Assembly: GCA_028095005.1 (NCBI GenBank)
Contig: CM051459.1
Location: forward strand, 201,167,902 to 201,231,901
Direction of reading: 5' to 3'
DNA from: Rhynchospora pubera
Lineage: Eukaryota; Streptophyta; Magnoliopsida; Poales; Cyperaceae
Length of the DNA stretch: 64,000 nt
The position numbers were made by a program, and so were the translations under genes. The notes beneath the pieces were generated by a model. It ran no database searches, had not been told where the DNA came from, and saw nothing but the letters and a program-made list of their open reading frames with translations. Below are positions 10,936-24,829 of the stretch, in pieces. Each line of letters opens with the position of its first letter. Position 1 is the first letter of the stretch.

Positions 10936-13900
10936 CAGGTTGTACTTACGCTATTTTGACACTTAAATAAGAGAAATTGGCTAATTAACGGATTAGTAGA
11001 GATGATGCGTTTGTTTGCTGTCTGGAAATAGTATTTTCTGTGTTGTTTCGCGTTTTTCGATGTGATATGTTCTCTGGAAGATCTTTCCATCTACATGAAA
11101 GTTGTAGATCTTTGGATTGTGATTCTTTTGGCGTTGGATTCACATTTTTCTGAATTAGTATAGATTTATTGTGAATAAAACGGCGACAGTGCGCAGAACC
11201 AGTTTCTGCTCGCACTGTCCTGTTTGAATGGCTTGAAAGATTTATATTTTGAATATAAGTACCAGTGTTCTATGGCTAGAAATAAAGAGGACTTGAAGCT
11301 CTTTCTGAGCATTTTTAAATTGTTGCATGACTCAGATTAATTTGTGGGTTTTCAAGTATGAAAAGGAAGATCTTGTCAGATCCAGTTTGTTGAGCAAATC
11401 GATTGTTCTAATAAACTGTACCAACTGAGAACTCCTTTAAAAATTCTGTTTAAATGGAGTTGTTCTATTTTGAGTTAGGATTCCAGGAAAATTAATTTCA
11501 TAATTTTTCGTGGAAGTTTGGACCTTCAACTAGGTTAAAACATTTCGATCGACAGTCTGTTCCAGTACAGAATTTGTTGATTGTTTAGCATGTAACTTAA
11601 TATTATTGAACTGAACTTGGTTGTTTTCTTTTCATGAATGGATAGCCTGTAGTCTAAACAAGTTTTTCTATGTATATTGTATATATAAAAACTGGATAGA
11701 AGGTGGTCTAACAGACCAAATGGTTGAGAGGATAAGCTGAAAATCTCATAACGGTGTTTCGTGCACTTGTAAGAGATTTGTCTTTTTTGATTCTCCCAGA
11801 TGGTTTAAGATCTCTTCTTGAAATTTTTACTGGTAGTCACAACTATGACAAGGAGCTTAAGTAATTTATTTGAGAATTTTTGGAGACCGAAAACTGTTGT
11901 TTTTGTTGGATTCCATTAGTTACGTTTTTTGGTAAATTACTGTTTTTCTAAGTATTCAAACTAGTTGAAATTAATTAGAAAACTCCTTGTTTGATCTCCT
12001 TTCAGTTATGGGATGTTGAAAGAACTTTCTAAATGAATTTAAACAAGTTTGGTTGTTTAAAATTGAGGATTTGTACACGGAATTTACTTATAGCAAACGA
12101 TACGCAAAGATGCTTGAAAATCGTTAATTGGAAACAAAGTGCTTGTATGTGCTAACTTTGTTTTGTAGGTGGATAGTGGGTTTAGTATGGCTCAAGACTC
12201 AATGCCTTGTGGTTGTATTTGAATGCATGTGTGAATGTTTGTAATGCGGCTTTTGGTGCCATTAATTAATTAATTTGTTGATTAATTTTAATGTAACTTG
12301 TGAGGCTTGCATGCCCCTAAGGCTAGGATGGGAATAGGATGTTTTCACATGTATTTTGTACCTTTATTTTATATAGGATTTAGATCCTTATAGAATTTAG
12401 TGGGAGGGACAAGGATTAGATTAGTTTTGCTCCATGGACGATGTGGCGAAACTAATGCAAGCGGGAGCCATACAAACCCACAACTATGAGATGCTTATAT
12501 GTGATTGCTTGTGATTGCTATGAATTGTCATAGGCTAGGTATGGGTGTATGCTTACACGACCACCAAACAAGTGTCACTTAATTGATAGTCCCAAACAAA
12601 ACATGATTAAGTTAAATCGCCCTCCTTCTCTCTATCCCCTTCTAACGTGTATGATCGTTCATTGATGCATTCTCGCCGACGCGGGACATCGTGTTCCATC
12701 ATCCGTGTCGGGGTGTAAATCGGATTTACTAGGAGCAAATAGAGAAAGGTTACTTAACGATGTTTTCTAATCGGATTGGACATCGGGGCAAAGTTTGTGG
12801 ATGTACATGTGATATTTCACAAACCAAGAATCATATGGAATGATTGGTTGGAGAACCTACCTTATCTAGTTGTTATGGTGTCACGCCGACGCTAGCATCA
12901 TCTCAACGAAAATAGGGATCTTGGAAAACCTACTACATTAAGGACATTAAATAAATGTAGTGGGAGTTTTATTTGTTATAAATAAAACAATTGCATAAAC
13001 TATATGACCTTAAATTGATTTTGTTATAGATGTTTAAATTGTTAATTTTGTTGCGATCAATCTTTGAAAATTAACAAACTCGTTTCTAAAAGTATTTACT
13101 TAAAGAAGTAATACCGATTCCTAAGACATGATCTTAGCGAAAAAGAAATTTGAGTATGTCAATTCCCAAAATTTTCCTCAAACTACCCGAACGTAGCAAC
13201 GCGATGATTGATTGACTTTTGGCGAAAAGTTATTCAATAAAGCGCATGGCTAATATCCTCATTCAAAATGTCTAAACCATTGAATTGGATAATTCATATG
13301 GACTAGAATTTGACTCGTACGCTCTCATCCGCTTACTCAAGAAAGTGTTCTTGGAGAAAGTAGATATTAACTCCATCATTTATGATCGAGTGTAAAGAGT
13401 ATGAGCTAGCCAAGAGATTCTTCTTCTCAAGAAGTTATATGAATGTTTCATTGGCTTACAAATCAAAAGATTTAAGTAGCTAATTGATGACTAGAGATAT
13501 TAATCTCCGATATCAAGGATTGTTGATATTGTCATACGATCTCTTTGGAATTATAAAGGATATAATGTTACCTTCTTTGCACACTTGTTGATGCAAAAAG
13601 GTAATTGGTTAAGTATACAAGAAATACTTCACCAAGGTATGAGTTGAAATTTCGAGACCCTCATTTGTGACCATGTGTCACATGAGATGTTTCATTTGCC
13701 GTTTGTGGGAGGCATTTGAAAGGTTGTCCGAAATACCATGATTGTGACGATTAGAAATATTCTAATCCTAAAGTGTATTTGTCGTTCAAATTATCTCACT
13801 ATCTCTAATTTACACTAGTAACTTAATACTAGTTCATATGCTCACATTTAACGAAATGTATTAGCAATGAAGAATAAGAGAAAGTTCGAGAGATGTAAAG

Positions 13901-15559
13901 TAAACTCCGTATAGGAAATGACTTGTTCATCTAAGTCATTACCATTGAATACGTAGAGTTATCTTTATTAAGAGTTTGTTTAGGAATTGAAGGTTGTATA
14001 CCTTAATCCTAACCTCTCAAAATATCTCCATTCAATGATGGATGATTATGTTTTGTAAAAGACAAGATCTTTTATTATGAATTTGTTTATATGATTTCAT
14101 GCATCTTGATTGAATTTGCTTGAAATAGATAAACAATTTTTGAATGACAAATAGAATGTGTAAGACTTGACATAAAGTATTTGACTTTCATGTTATATAT
14201 ACCGCTTAGTCACATAAGTAAACGAGAATCGCATTACGAGAGTCTACGTAACGTAGAGCTCGTAATTCAATTCGATTCCAATCGATTGATATGCGAATCA
14301 TGTTTGTTAAATGACAAAAGCACCTTGAACCTATGAAGGTTTAAGGACAAGTGAATTAATTAGGACTTATACATATCGATGTATAAAGACCTATAAGTAC
14401 TTGTGCAATGAAAGGTTGTTGATACTTTACTACTTAACCAACGATCATTGTAGATATTAACATATCTATTTGATAAGGTATAAGTATGAACCTTTTTACT
14501 AGTTCAAAGGAGTTCAAGTGTGAAGTTAAAAAGACCGTTCAAGGAAAAAGAAAAGTCTTACAATTAATCATGGTAAGTAGTTAAGTCATATGATTTGAAA
14601 TATTATCTAAAGAGTATGAAAGAAGTTTCATAACTCGCTCCATGAGGAATAATATGTCCAAGAATGGAGGTATCGAACAATATTTTGTATAGTTCGATCG
14701 GTAATAAATCAAATGGACTTATTCGACTCGTATTAGGGAATTATGTTTGAGGACAATATTGTTTACACTGAATGATGTTCCATCGAAGTCTATTGAAGAA
14801 GATATCTTATGAGATTTTGATCTCTAAGTATAATGCTTCTTAAGATTTGGTGTTGATAAGCTTATTTCAAGATTGTTGATAAGCTTGTACCCAAATAAGA
14901 CACTTAATATTTGTAGGATGCTTTATATTAAAAGGCACTACTTCCACGAATATGATAAGAACAAAGTAGTTGTTGCTAATCATAATGTAGTCTTGATGAA
15001 TTGAAACTCTCAAGAAGAAGTAGTGGGAGTAAAGTGAGCATTAAAGGAGTTTATGCGTCACTACAAGAAGTACTCTTATGGAAAACTTGTCACTCCATAC
15101 ATGGTGCTTAGTGGGAGTTGAGCGGAACTTCATTCACAAGTTGTTTTGAAAAGAAGTTTAATAGTACGCTCCTTCTAATGATGACTCAACCATCTCACGA
15201 GTTGATGATGTTTGAGAAACTCATGGAATATATGAGGAGTCAAGAACTCGTTCAACAAATCGTTGTGGAAGTAGTTCTTGAACCTAAAGTACCAATCCTA
15301 CAAAAGATCAACGAGAGTTGATTGCCTAAGCCGTTTGATGCATTGGCTTCACGACATTCTCAAACTTAGCATATGAGAATCCGTTGATAAACAAGGAAAC
15401 GATGGAACGATCCGATTCCACATATATGATTTGAATTCATATGATCTTTAAATAAAATCCATGTATAACAACAAGGTATAGACCTTGGTTGGTGTTCATG
15501 AAGGAGCAATCCATCAAGAACGTTTAGATCTTCAAAAGGAAAGATCGACATGGATAACA

Positions 15560-16110
15560 ATTCGACTATATACAAAGCGCGGCTTCTCGCTTGTAGCTAT
15601 GTCTAAGTCGATGACTAGTTGACTACGTACAAAGCACAACCTCTTGCTTGTGGCTATGTAAAAGTCAATAAAGATCATTCTGGCAATAGTTGTATTTCAT
15701 ATATGTTGATATATGGAAAAACACATAAAACCGCCTTCTTCGTATGAATGAAGGATGATGTTGTGCATTTGACACAAATCGAGGTTTTATGTATTGCTAA
15801 AAACATACGCATGCTTCAAGGATCCATTAATGGATTAAAGTAAGTGTTGTGGAGATTGGAATAAAAGCTTTGACAAGGAAGTCAAGGAGTTGAACTTCGT
15901 CAAAAGTATCTTGTATAAACAAGATATTCAGTGGGAGCATAATTGTATTACTTGTATTGTTCAAGATAACAATTCATTAAATTGGGAATAACATTAAGAA
16001 AATGAATATTGTCGAGATCTCTTTGGAGAATGCTTTCTCAAATGAGAACTTGGGCGAAGTCACCTAATCCTAGGAAACAAAATCTATAAAGATAGATTAT
16101 GATGGATGTT
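15560..16110 (+). pseudogene. copia reverse transcriptase remnant
   Basis: Broken frames keep recognisable copia pieces. At about 15850-15930 the reading WNKSFDKEVKELNFVKS corresponds to the usual SWN.RFDK..K..GF.QS segment. At about 16060-16100 a reading like LGNKIYKDR corresponds to the LGIKI.RDR segment that follows the catalytic block. A TACAAAGC..GGCT segment, resembling the YKARLVAKG region, appears twice (about 15570 and 15630). Stops and frameshifts occur throughout, so it cannot make a functional enzyme. Confidence 0.75.
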
Positions 16111-16469
16111 AGGTTTGAGCAAATATGCATATATTGACGAAGTGTTCTAGAAACACGAAAGTTACACTCCAAGAAAGGATGTCTAACTATACGTCACATG
16201 GCATGGCTTGAGTGTTTTAACTCGGTCTATTGCAACTCGATTCGAGAAAGTGCATGAAATAGTTCAAGCATTCCTTCATTATGAGTTTCATTGTGTACGC
16301 CATATTTATGCATATGCCCCAATGTGTAGTATCCAAAAGATATGACAAACAGTTGTCAAATGGATACAAAAGAGACACATTAGGACGATAGTCAAGGATA
16401 TCCTCGAGTACCTTATGAGAAAGAGTGATATAATGTTTCATCTCTTAAAAGGAGCTCGTGTAAGTTAAT

Positions 16470-16650
16470 TACACTAATGCTAGTTTTTCGAAAGATTGAT
16501 ATAATCACAGTTGAGATACATATTTTGCTAAAAGGTGGTGTTGTAAGTTTAGAAGGTGTTCTAAATGGAATATTACAACCGTTTCCGTCACCAAAGCAAA
16601 ATACATAGCAACTTGTGGAGCAATAAAAGAAGTTTATTTCGGATCGATTT
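16470..16650 (+). pseudogene. copia RNase H remnant
   Basis: One frame begins YTNASF, close to the YTDADW/YTDASF motif. A second frame later reads TTVSVTKAKYIATCGAIKEV, the counterpart of the STTEAEYIAA..A.KEA motif. Frame changes and a stop shortly after show that it is dead. Confidence 0.8.
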
Positions 16651-17035
16651 CTTAGTTGAGTTATTATGGTTCTAAGCATCTCGAACTATAACTTACTCCT
16701 AAAGAACCCAATGTTACATTGGAGATTCAAATATGATCTATAACGATATCACTTGATATCATATGATGGTGATCAAGAATATATATAGGAGTATATATAT
16801 ATATATGGTCAAACAATTTTTGGATAGGTTCGCGAACACAGCGAACACTCTAGCACGACCTCTACCTTGAGCAGTATACGAGATGCAGTTATGCATCCAT
16901 ACGTGGTGGACGTATGAGTAACTAGCTATAAGCGTATTATTTATTTTGAGGTCCGAGACATGTATATATGTAGATATATGACATTGTTCTCAATTCTTCG
17001 TTGGCTAGAAGTCACTACTGATTGACTCTAGGCCA

Positions 17036-17045
17036 AGTGGGAGAT
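17036..17045 (+). other. polypurine tract of the copia element
   Basis: AAGTGGGAGAT sits directly against the right LTR. This is the typical plant copia polypurine tract, priming plus-strand synthesis. Confidence 0.85.
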
Positions 17046-18794
17046 TGTTAGAGTTATGTCCTAGAAGTCAATAATTTAATGACTTAAATATTAGTTTATG
17101 TTTTGGATGATATTTTATCATCTGTTCCTAGGTTTATTATTGACAGATCATTCAGGTTGAGGATCTGAATTGTAGATCTCTGTGGATCATTCTTTAGAAT
17201 GACAATAATAAATCTAAACAGTCCATAATCTTGATAATTAACAAGGAACATTAATTATCATATAAGATTAGTATGCAAGTTAAGTGATGATTAAGTTCTA
17301 CAAATCATAGGTAAAGAGTTACCAACTTAATTGCATATGTATATGTTATAGAACATAGTACAGGACTTGACCCAACGAAATAAACATATGGATTGTGTTA
17401 AGTGTCATTGTTTATTTCGTTATGATTTTGGTTCTAAGTTTGAGATGTTTATCTTTTCCACATGAGGATAGGTTCAATAAATATTGTCTACCGCTGATTC
17501 CCGATAAGGGCTGCTATACGGACTTTATTTATGTTCTCTTGAATTGTGCGGGGAAAAGCTAATCATCAAGAAAACCGTATGTCCCTCATTAATTCACTTA
17601 GTGAGTGACGATATCTGTTTGGGCCCCTTGATGGAGTTGGATCGTATGCGCGCAACTAAGCGATCAACTCTAGATCAAGAAACGTATAATCTGCAAGAAT
17701 GACACATTCCTATCTTGGATTATACGATGATATCGTGTGACATAAGAATCAAAATAGAGAAACATATTTATTCTCTTATGCAGGATTGAAATATTGTAGC
17801 AGTACACTATTTATGCGAATTGGGAGTCATAACGTGTTGCTAGATACCGCTTATGATTATTGGAATTAAATAACGATTTAATTCCATGGCCAACATAGCA
17901 TAAATCCTCAAAGGGTCACACAAATAGGACATTAATCACACAGTGCATTATTTATTTATTCACAGCAGTAAGTTCTGTGGAAATATGATAAGATTGATTA
18001 ATTAATTATATACCGTTGCGAACCGTTATAATTAATTAAGTCAATGGATCATATAGAAATAAATTAATGCATTAACTAATCCTAAAATAATTATTAATGA
18101 GTTAATAATTAATTTAGTTCAACACTTATCAATATAAATGGTTATATTGATTAATTGGGCCGTTATTTAAATAGCAAATATATAGCCCAATTAAAGAGCA
18201 AAGTTGAGGGACCTTAATGGTCCAAATGAAGGGGTTTAATGGCCCATAAAGGCCCATTTCGTGGCAGCCATTTATGGTGGTAGGTTGGATGACATAGTTG
18301 TAATTATGCAAGAGGTCAATTAGGTTTTGTGCTCTATATAAGGACCACTTATGAGAGCCTCCACCTAGACTTTTCTCTCTCCTCTCTTCCTCCCATTCTA
18401 GGCCGCCACTTTCCTCTTCTCTCCCTCTCTTTTGCTCATGTGTTGAGCTATTTTCTCTCCACTAAATCAAGGTTGTTGATTGATGCAAGAGAGAAAACCA
18501 TAGGGATTAAGCTTGTTCTTTGGGTATGCTAGCACGTACCTTGTAGAACGTGATTAATCCTCCTTGGTGGACTCGAGGGCGGTTACGAGACGTGGTGGAG
18601 ACGGTGGAGAAGGCACGCCATCGATTCCCATGCCTTGGTCGAGCCCCGCGAATACGATTTCGCGGGAGGTATCGATTTCTCCTCTTTCTCTTTGTGTCTA
18701 TTGCTTAAAGTACTAGATCTCGTGTTGCTTGTGTTTTAATTGGATTAATTAAGGGTAATTAGTCACAAAATTAAAATTGGGCAATTTCCTAACA
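17046..18794 (+). repeat. 3' long terminal repeat of the copia element
   Basis: Same length as the 5' LTR and identical except at four positions. TATA box at 18335-18341. Confidence 0.93.
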
Positions 18795-21700
18795 GTTATC
18801 GCTCAGGTCAGGTTCTTGCCTTGCTCGAGATATTGGGGTTTGATTTTGGTGTTGATGTTGTTGCTCAGTCTGTCTCATTCATTCCACTTTTTCTTTCTTT
18901 TCTATGATTTTCCTTTTTGCATTTTTCCTTTATTGCGTTCTTCAATTGGTCCTAAATTTTATTCTTATTGCTTTTGATTTTTTGTCAATTGCAGGTTCGT
19001 TCCACAAGAACTGAGCGATTATTGATCATTGTTCAGCCACTTCCTCTCTACCCTACCATCATCAAGTTCTTTTCTGTTCATCTATCTTTCTTTTAGGTTT
19101 TTTTTTTGCATTTCCAATTTTTTCAGTCTTATTGTTTACTTTTTCTTTTTCATGCTATAAGATGTGTTGCTCTTATTGCTCTTTTTGTTCTTTTTCATTA
19201 TTTTTTTATGAACAACAGTTCTAATGGTCATGAGAACTCTGGTGAGTGAGCATCTCAGTGCAATATGATGATAAAAGCACTCGGAGGATGAAAAGGTAAT
19301 TGCTTCTTTATATGGTTAAGTGGGCATACGATCTCGATTTAGGTTATATATACTGTGATCATGAAAAAAAAAAGTTTCTTACTCTCTCCTGATTCTTCTA
19401 TGAATTTTAATTTTTCTGTGGTGTTCTCTTTCAAATTAGATAGTATTGCTCAGATATTTGTAGAGTGCATCAACATTAATTTAATCGAAGCCCCTGTACT
19501 GAACTCATTTTGCATCTTATAACGATTCAACCTTGCATATACTGTCATCTATCTTATTATGTTTCCAACTTTTATGTCCATGCCAAAAAATTAATTATCT
19601 ATATTTTTTATTACTTTTGGTACATTTTGCAAACAGATGCTGAGAGTTTGGAGGTAAATTTTTTTAAAACATAAATTATGATTGAGAGACAATCTTTGCT
19701 TGGAATTTCAAGTAGCTTTGTTGGAAACTGTCAATCAGTATGAATTTTCTTTATTCATTTCTTTTATTTGTTTCCTCTTATATCCTTTTCTTTCTTGCCT
19801 TTTATTATTGCAAAATTTGATAATATTTTATTATTATTTTTTTGTGACAGATCATGCAGTGTTTGTACTGCACCCCATTCTATCTTTTCAATCAGATTAG
19901 TGGAATGATTTTCCTCCTTACCAGTGGAATGATCTTCCTAGAAAAAAATTATCAGCAGATAGGTATTTTTCTTATTATATTTCAGCTGTCGAAATCACAA
20001 CTATTATGATTCATTCACTTCAATCTGGATTACCCCTGTGTTACTTTTAGAATAATTATGTTCAAGCGCTAAACCATTGTATGCTGAAATAAAATCTAAA
20101 CATTAAAAAAAATTGTTGGTGATCATGACAATATTAGAATGCTTGATTATATGATTTTAAGAGCCACATTTGGCTTGATATTTTTTTTGTTCGTTATTGC
20201 AGATGCTTTGCCAATTTTAATGTTTGTTCTTAGTATGTGCTATAAATTTTCCATAAGGAGGCATTATTCTTCTTATACAAAGATAATTGCTTTCTTAGGA
20301 TACTAATCTTTCTTTTGCCTATTTTCTGTTTGTATCTTATGCTAGGAATCTATTGCAGATTGCTCCTTTGTACTCCTTTTTGTTGCTTAATCTCATTTGT
20401 GCTCGGGTTTCTCCTTCTCCAGGTAATCTCTCTCTTACTATTTTTTTTTTTATCGGATGGCATTTTCCGTTCGCTACACTTTGTTATTTCTAACTCTGTT
20501 CAGTTGTGAATTCTTTAGTATTATCTTATTATGTATGGTGCATCCATTGTTTGTTACGGATGATTGTAGCTGTTGATGGTTTAGGTCTCTTCTATTTTTT
20601 ATCTGTCATTAACTTACTGGTCCCCAATTTATTGTCATGGGATGTAGCAAAAGGTTCTCCATTGGCCTTGATGATAACACGTATGATGTCTCACCTCCAT
20701 CAGTATTGTAAAGATGAAATTGAATCAGTTAAACGTGAATTTTGCTTTCGAGTATTCTAAAGAGCAAGCCACAGTGTTCTTAGTTTTACGTTTCTTTATT
20801 CTCTTAATGACCCTTTAGTGTATGATTATTAGCATGTGTATCCTTGATTTTGATTAGTGCAGTCTAGAAATAAAATTACCACAAGTTTTCAAAAACCAAA
20901 GTGTAATTGTTTCAAAATTAGACAAATCCAACAATTCAATACATAATGATTAAAAAAATTGATAGTTGCTGATGTATATAAATTTTCTGAAGTCTTACCC
21001 TCTTTACTTTTGTGAAACAGGTGCAATGGATTTTCTAAAGGCAACCATTGATGGCACTAAGAGAACAAAGGGGCTGTTGAGTTATTTGATAAAAAAACAT
21101 GGATGAGGTAACATTTCTGGATCCATTTTTCCACCATTGATTTTTTACTCTCAATAAATATTTTATCATTCAATTTTATGTTTGTTCTTATGCATGTTAA
21201 AAAGTTGCAAATTATTTGATTATAAATAGGATGCTGCAAAAAATGTAGTTAAATATATCCATTAGTAAATATTTTTTTTTGCATATTTTACATGTGTATA
21301 TGCATATTTGCCTAATTTCAATATTAAATGTGATGCAGGCATCATGCCTGTTACTCTAAAGTAGCTCAAACTACTGGGATTTGTGCGATATAACAAATCT
21401 AAAAATAAGATTATGTGAAGGTACTGGATCCGTAAGATGTATCTCATGCTACTGGGTAAAATGTACCAAATCTGAAAATTAGATTGTGTCATCAGTCCAA
21501 TTTCATTTAGGCCTCTATGGTTACGAATAATTAAGCTGATGAAAAATTTCAATTGTCTGATTTACAAAATGCTATCTATATTGCAGTGGTATTGGCCAAC
21601 GATCAAATGACTGGGTCTCACAAACTGAGTCAGGTACCTCCATGTTACTATTTTCTTACAACACTCTTATTGGTGAAACTGAAGTATCCAAATATAGTAT

Positions 21701-23234
21701 TGTTAATGTATATAATCTCAAATGCTTGGTTGGCAACAGTGCTCATGATTGAATGAAGTCAAAATGACTATATATACGACCAACTATATCAGAAACGTGA
21801 CACATTTTGGTGTCTATCTTTTGCTAACAAAATATCTTCATGATACATCAATTCTTAGATAGCCAATTCTATTTGTTTATCAGGCAATAGAGAGCATGCA
21901 TTATTTCTATTTTCTTATTTATCCATTTATTTTTTTTATTTTTGTCAATTGGATCTGTCAAGGAATTACTAGCATATAGAGCAATGAGCATATGCCAACA
22001 ACAGTAAACATGAAACATTAGTTTTTCAGGAATATGCCAGATTAATTATTAGTTGGTTTCAAATTAACAATAAAAACTATAATAATAACAAATAGTCTAC
22101 ATTTTATCTTCATGAATAATTTCCATATAAATTCTTAAAATAATTTTGTAACAGCTATGATTGTCTAGGAAAAGGCAGATGCCATTAGTGCAAAAACCAT
22201 AATATGGATGGAAGAGCCAATTCAATTATGCCTATTTTATGAAAAATTGTTTCATCAGTTTGGTGGAGGAGCCTTTCCGAAAAGTCACCGTGCAAACATC
22301 ATATTCTTCCGTTATTATTCTGTGACGAGAGAAGAGCTCTGCTTGGAGCATACAAAATGAAGAATACCAATCACTGTATAGTAAGTTCTTGGTTAACTGA
22401 GTTTCATTTAACTTAATCTTCAATTATTAAATTAGTAATTCATTGTTCGCTCAAGTTTTGCAAAAATTAGTTTTAGATTATCCTTTGTTTTGGTTAACAC
22501 ATGCATGTATGTGAATCATTTTTTCCGTTCTTTAGGAGTGGCACCATCTCAGCAATCATGTAGAATTATAGCTGGTACAATATTTATATTATTTTAGGCT
22601 TCGTTTTTTAATGGAAAAACATTGCTGATCTTTGTTAGATGTTCAATTTTTATAAAACACAAATTAGTAGATTGACTTTGGATATTGAAACTACATGAAT
22701 ATGCAGAATTTTAATTTCTAGAGCAAGCCATTTGGATATCATTGATGCACCACTGGTACATGCATTTTCATTTTCAAGAAACTTTACTGTGTGTGAATCT
22801 CAAATCATATATAACTTATTAAAACTGCTCAAGTTCATTTCTTTATTATTTCTATGTTGTTAGTTTCTAAATGCATTTTCTGACATATTTAATAAGTTCA
22901 TTTCCGTTCAATATTAGATGTACATCATTGTACAGTTGTTTTCAGTAAATATTAGATGTACCAAATTTTGAAAAATTGAGGGCTCCATATAAAAATTTCT
23001 AGAGGAAGAGTTGCAACTCACCATACAAAACTCTCTCTATATATATTTACCTTTTTTAGATTTTTCCTGGAATTCACTAGAAAAAAAATTAGCAAACAAA
23101 AGCATCAATATAACAGCTATAATATGTCAACAAGTTTTTTTTTCTAAATATTCATACTGTATAACTCTTACATATCAATAATATATTACGTTGTCAATTC
23201 ATCAGTGGTTGATAAAAATACAAAAAAAAAAAGA
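18795..23234. other. T-rich unclassified region, probably part of a Helitron
   Basis: The first five bases are the duplicated GTTAT, after which the sequence interrupted at 9173 continues. The region is rich in T runs and pyrimidine-AG sites that look like intron ends, with short exon-like pieces such as 21021-21106 and 20645-20700. None joins into a protein I recognise. Because a Helitron 3' end lies at 23235-23261, this may be Helitron interior with captured gene pieces. I could not locate the 5' end. Confidence 0.35.
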
Positions 23235-23261
23235 TCGCGCAAACGCGCGAGAACCCGCTAG
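23235..23261 (+). mobile_element. Helitron 3' terminus
   Basis: A perfect 6-bp stem, TCGCGC/GCGCGA, with an AAAC loop (23235-23250) is followed by GAACCCG and CTAG, then a T at 23262. A short GC hairpin a few bases before a CTRR end, inserted before T, is the diagnostic Helitron 3' structure. No Rep/helicase coding sequence is visible, so the element is presumably non-autonomous. Confidence 0.75.
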
Positions 23262-24829
23262 TATGAAATTGAAATGTGACGCTGACGGTCAACGGCCCAT
23301 CATGCAAGATAAAAGACAACAGATGGATAGAAAAATAAATCAATAAAGAAAGAATAATGAAATAAATAATATTTTTTCTCCAAAAATATGTAAATCAAAA
23401 TGCAACACGTCTACCAACTTATTAATAAAATAATAATAAAAAAATATTTCACTCAATTGAATCTTATGATCATATCTTTCCGATTTAATTAGTAATCAAT
23501 GTATCAATTGAATCTTACAATCATATCTTTTTGGCTATGACAAAGATTATAAACTATATATATAACGATATGGGTAAATAACGAATATGAAATAGTCTAT
23601 CCGTACTCTTATTCAATAAATTAATAATTTTTTTTTATCTATACCTATACTCGATAACTTAACGAAAATAAAATCTTACTTATACCCAATACGATACGGG
23701 TAGGGTAACATTGACAGCCCTAATGTTTTATTACATTTATTGTTTATTATCTGGTCACAACGTATTAATTTGTAATTAGAAATGATTTAGCGTGACGTGT
23801 AAGGAATAACACTAAGAGTGGAATGCCTTTTCGGTGCTGACCTAATTTCTGTTAATTTGTGGGTTCTACACTTTTGAGCAATATTTCAATAATTAATAGT
23901 TGCTAAAATAACCAATAAAGTGCTACAGAAGTCAATTGTCTTGAGTCGCGCTTATTTTTTAGGTAAGGATTGATCCTCCCCCATCAAGTCAGAATCTTTT
24001 ATTTCCATAAAAACAGTCCCAATTTCGGAAAATATGTTGTCTACACATTCGACTCAACTTTACAAGTTGGGCATGCACTTCCTCAGAATATTGGTAGTTT
24101 GTTACTCAATGCATCAGGGTTCGAAGCAAAAAAGGTAGGGGGAAAAATAAGAAGAGAAGAACAAATTGACACACAAGCGCTGACGTCAGACTATACCGAC
24201 AAAAATCCGAATTTGAAATGACAAAATCCTATTATTAAAAAAAAATGGTAATCCTTGAATCCTGATTCCTGCGAGATTTCTATTTCTAGATATCTCTAGG
24301 CCAACACGCGTTTCACTTGAAGCCGCTGGCATCCTTGACCTATTACTTTCATGCACACATCATTATTCGTTCATTATCTAAGTTGCCATTTCAGAGTGCA
24401 TTCCGTCATTTCCCCGTCAGAAGCTAGCTTCGAGAAAGTCAACAGCAAAATATCTTAATTATATTTGGTGATTTCATACCAGTGGTGGTGTTTTATTTGG
24501 TAAGCGCACGTAAAAACGACAAGCCTTTTGTTGTGATAGGCGCAGGTGATAAATGCTCTGAAGCGAAAGATGACATCAAATTTGATTTGTTGGTTTAGTG
24601 GATAGAGGATCAAATATAGACAGCCGAAAGTTTGAGTGCTTTTATTTCTTGATGAAGTTTTTATTAAGTTGAGTGTGTATATTTTCAGAGTTGTGAATTG
24701 AGTAATTGACACACCACCTTATTATTGGTTTCACATCTACTATTATCAACTTTGGTGTGGCACGTTCATACCTCCTAAACAGGAATTTGTTGAACCGTGG
24801 CATGTGATGGAGTGAGACTTTGTTTAGAT
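23262..24829. other. spacer with copy B of a diverged repeat
   Basis: AT-rich. From about 23805 to 23980 (TAAGGAATAACACTAAGAGT ... GGTAAGGATTGATCC) it resembles 7949-8140. Two copies of a TCAATTGAATCTTA..ATCATATCTTT segment lie near 23454 and 23511. No convincing gene. Confidence 0.45.

Larger units (their letters stand above)
9174..18794 (+). mobile_element. Ty1-copia-type LTR retrotransposon, complete but coding-defective
   Basis: Two LTRs (9174-10922 and 17046-18794) are each exactly 1749 bp, begin TG and end CA. The element is flanked by the 5-bp duplication GTTAT at 9169-9173 and 18795-18799. A primer-binding site follows the left LTR and a polypurine tract precedes the right LTR. The 6.1-kb interior has only short open frames. 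Translated fragments match copia reverse transcriptase (about 15560-16100) and then RNase H (about 16470-16650). RNase H near the 3' end, directly after RT, fits copia. Line-by-line comparison shows only four LTR differences, all transitions (10152, 10420, and near 10538 and 10778). The insertion is therefore recent, although its genes are dead, so it presumably moved with proteins supplied in trans. Confidence 0.93.
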
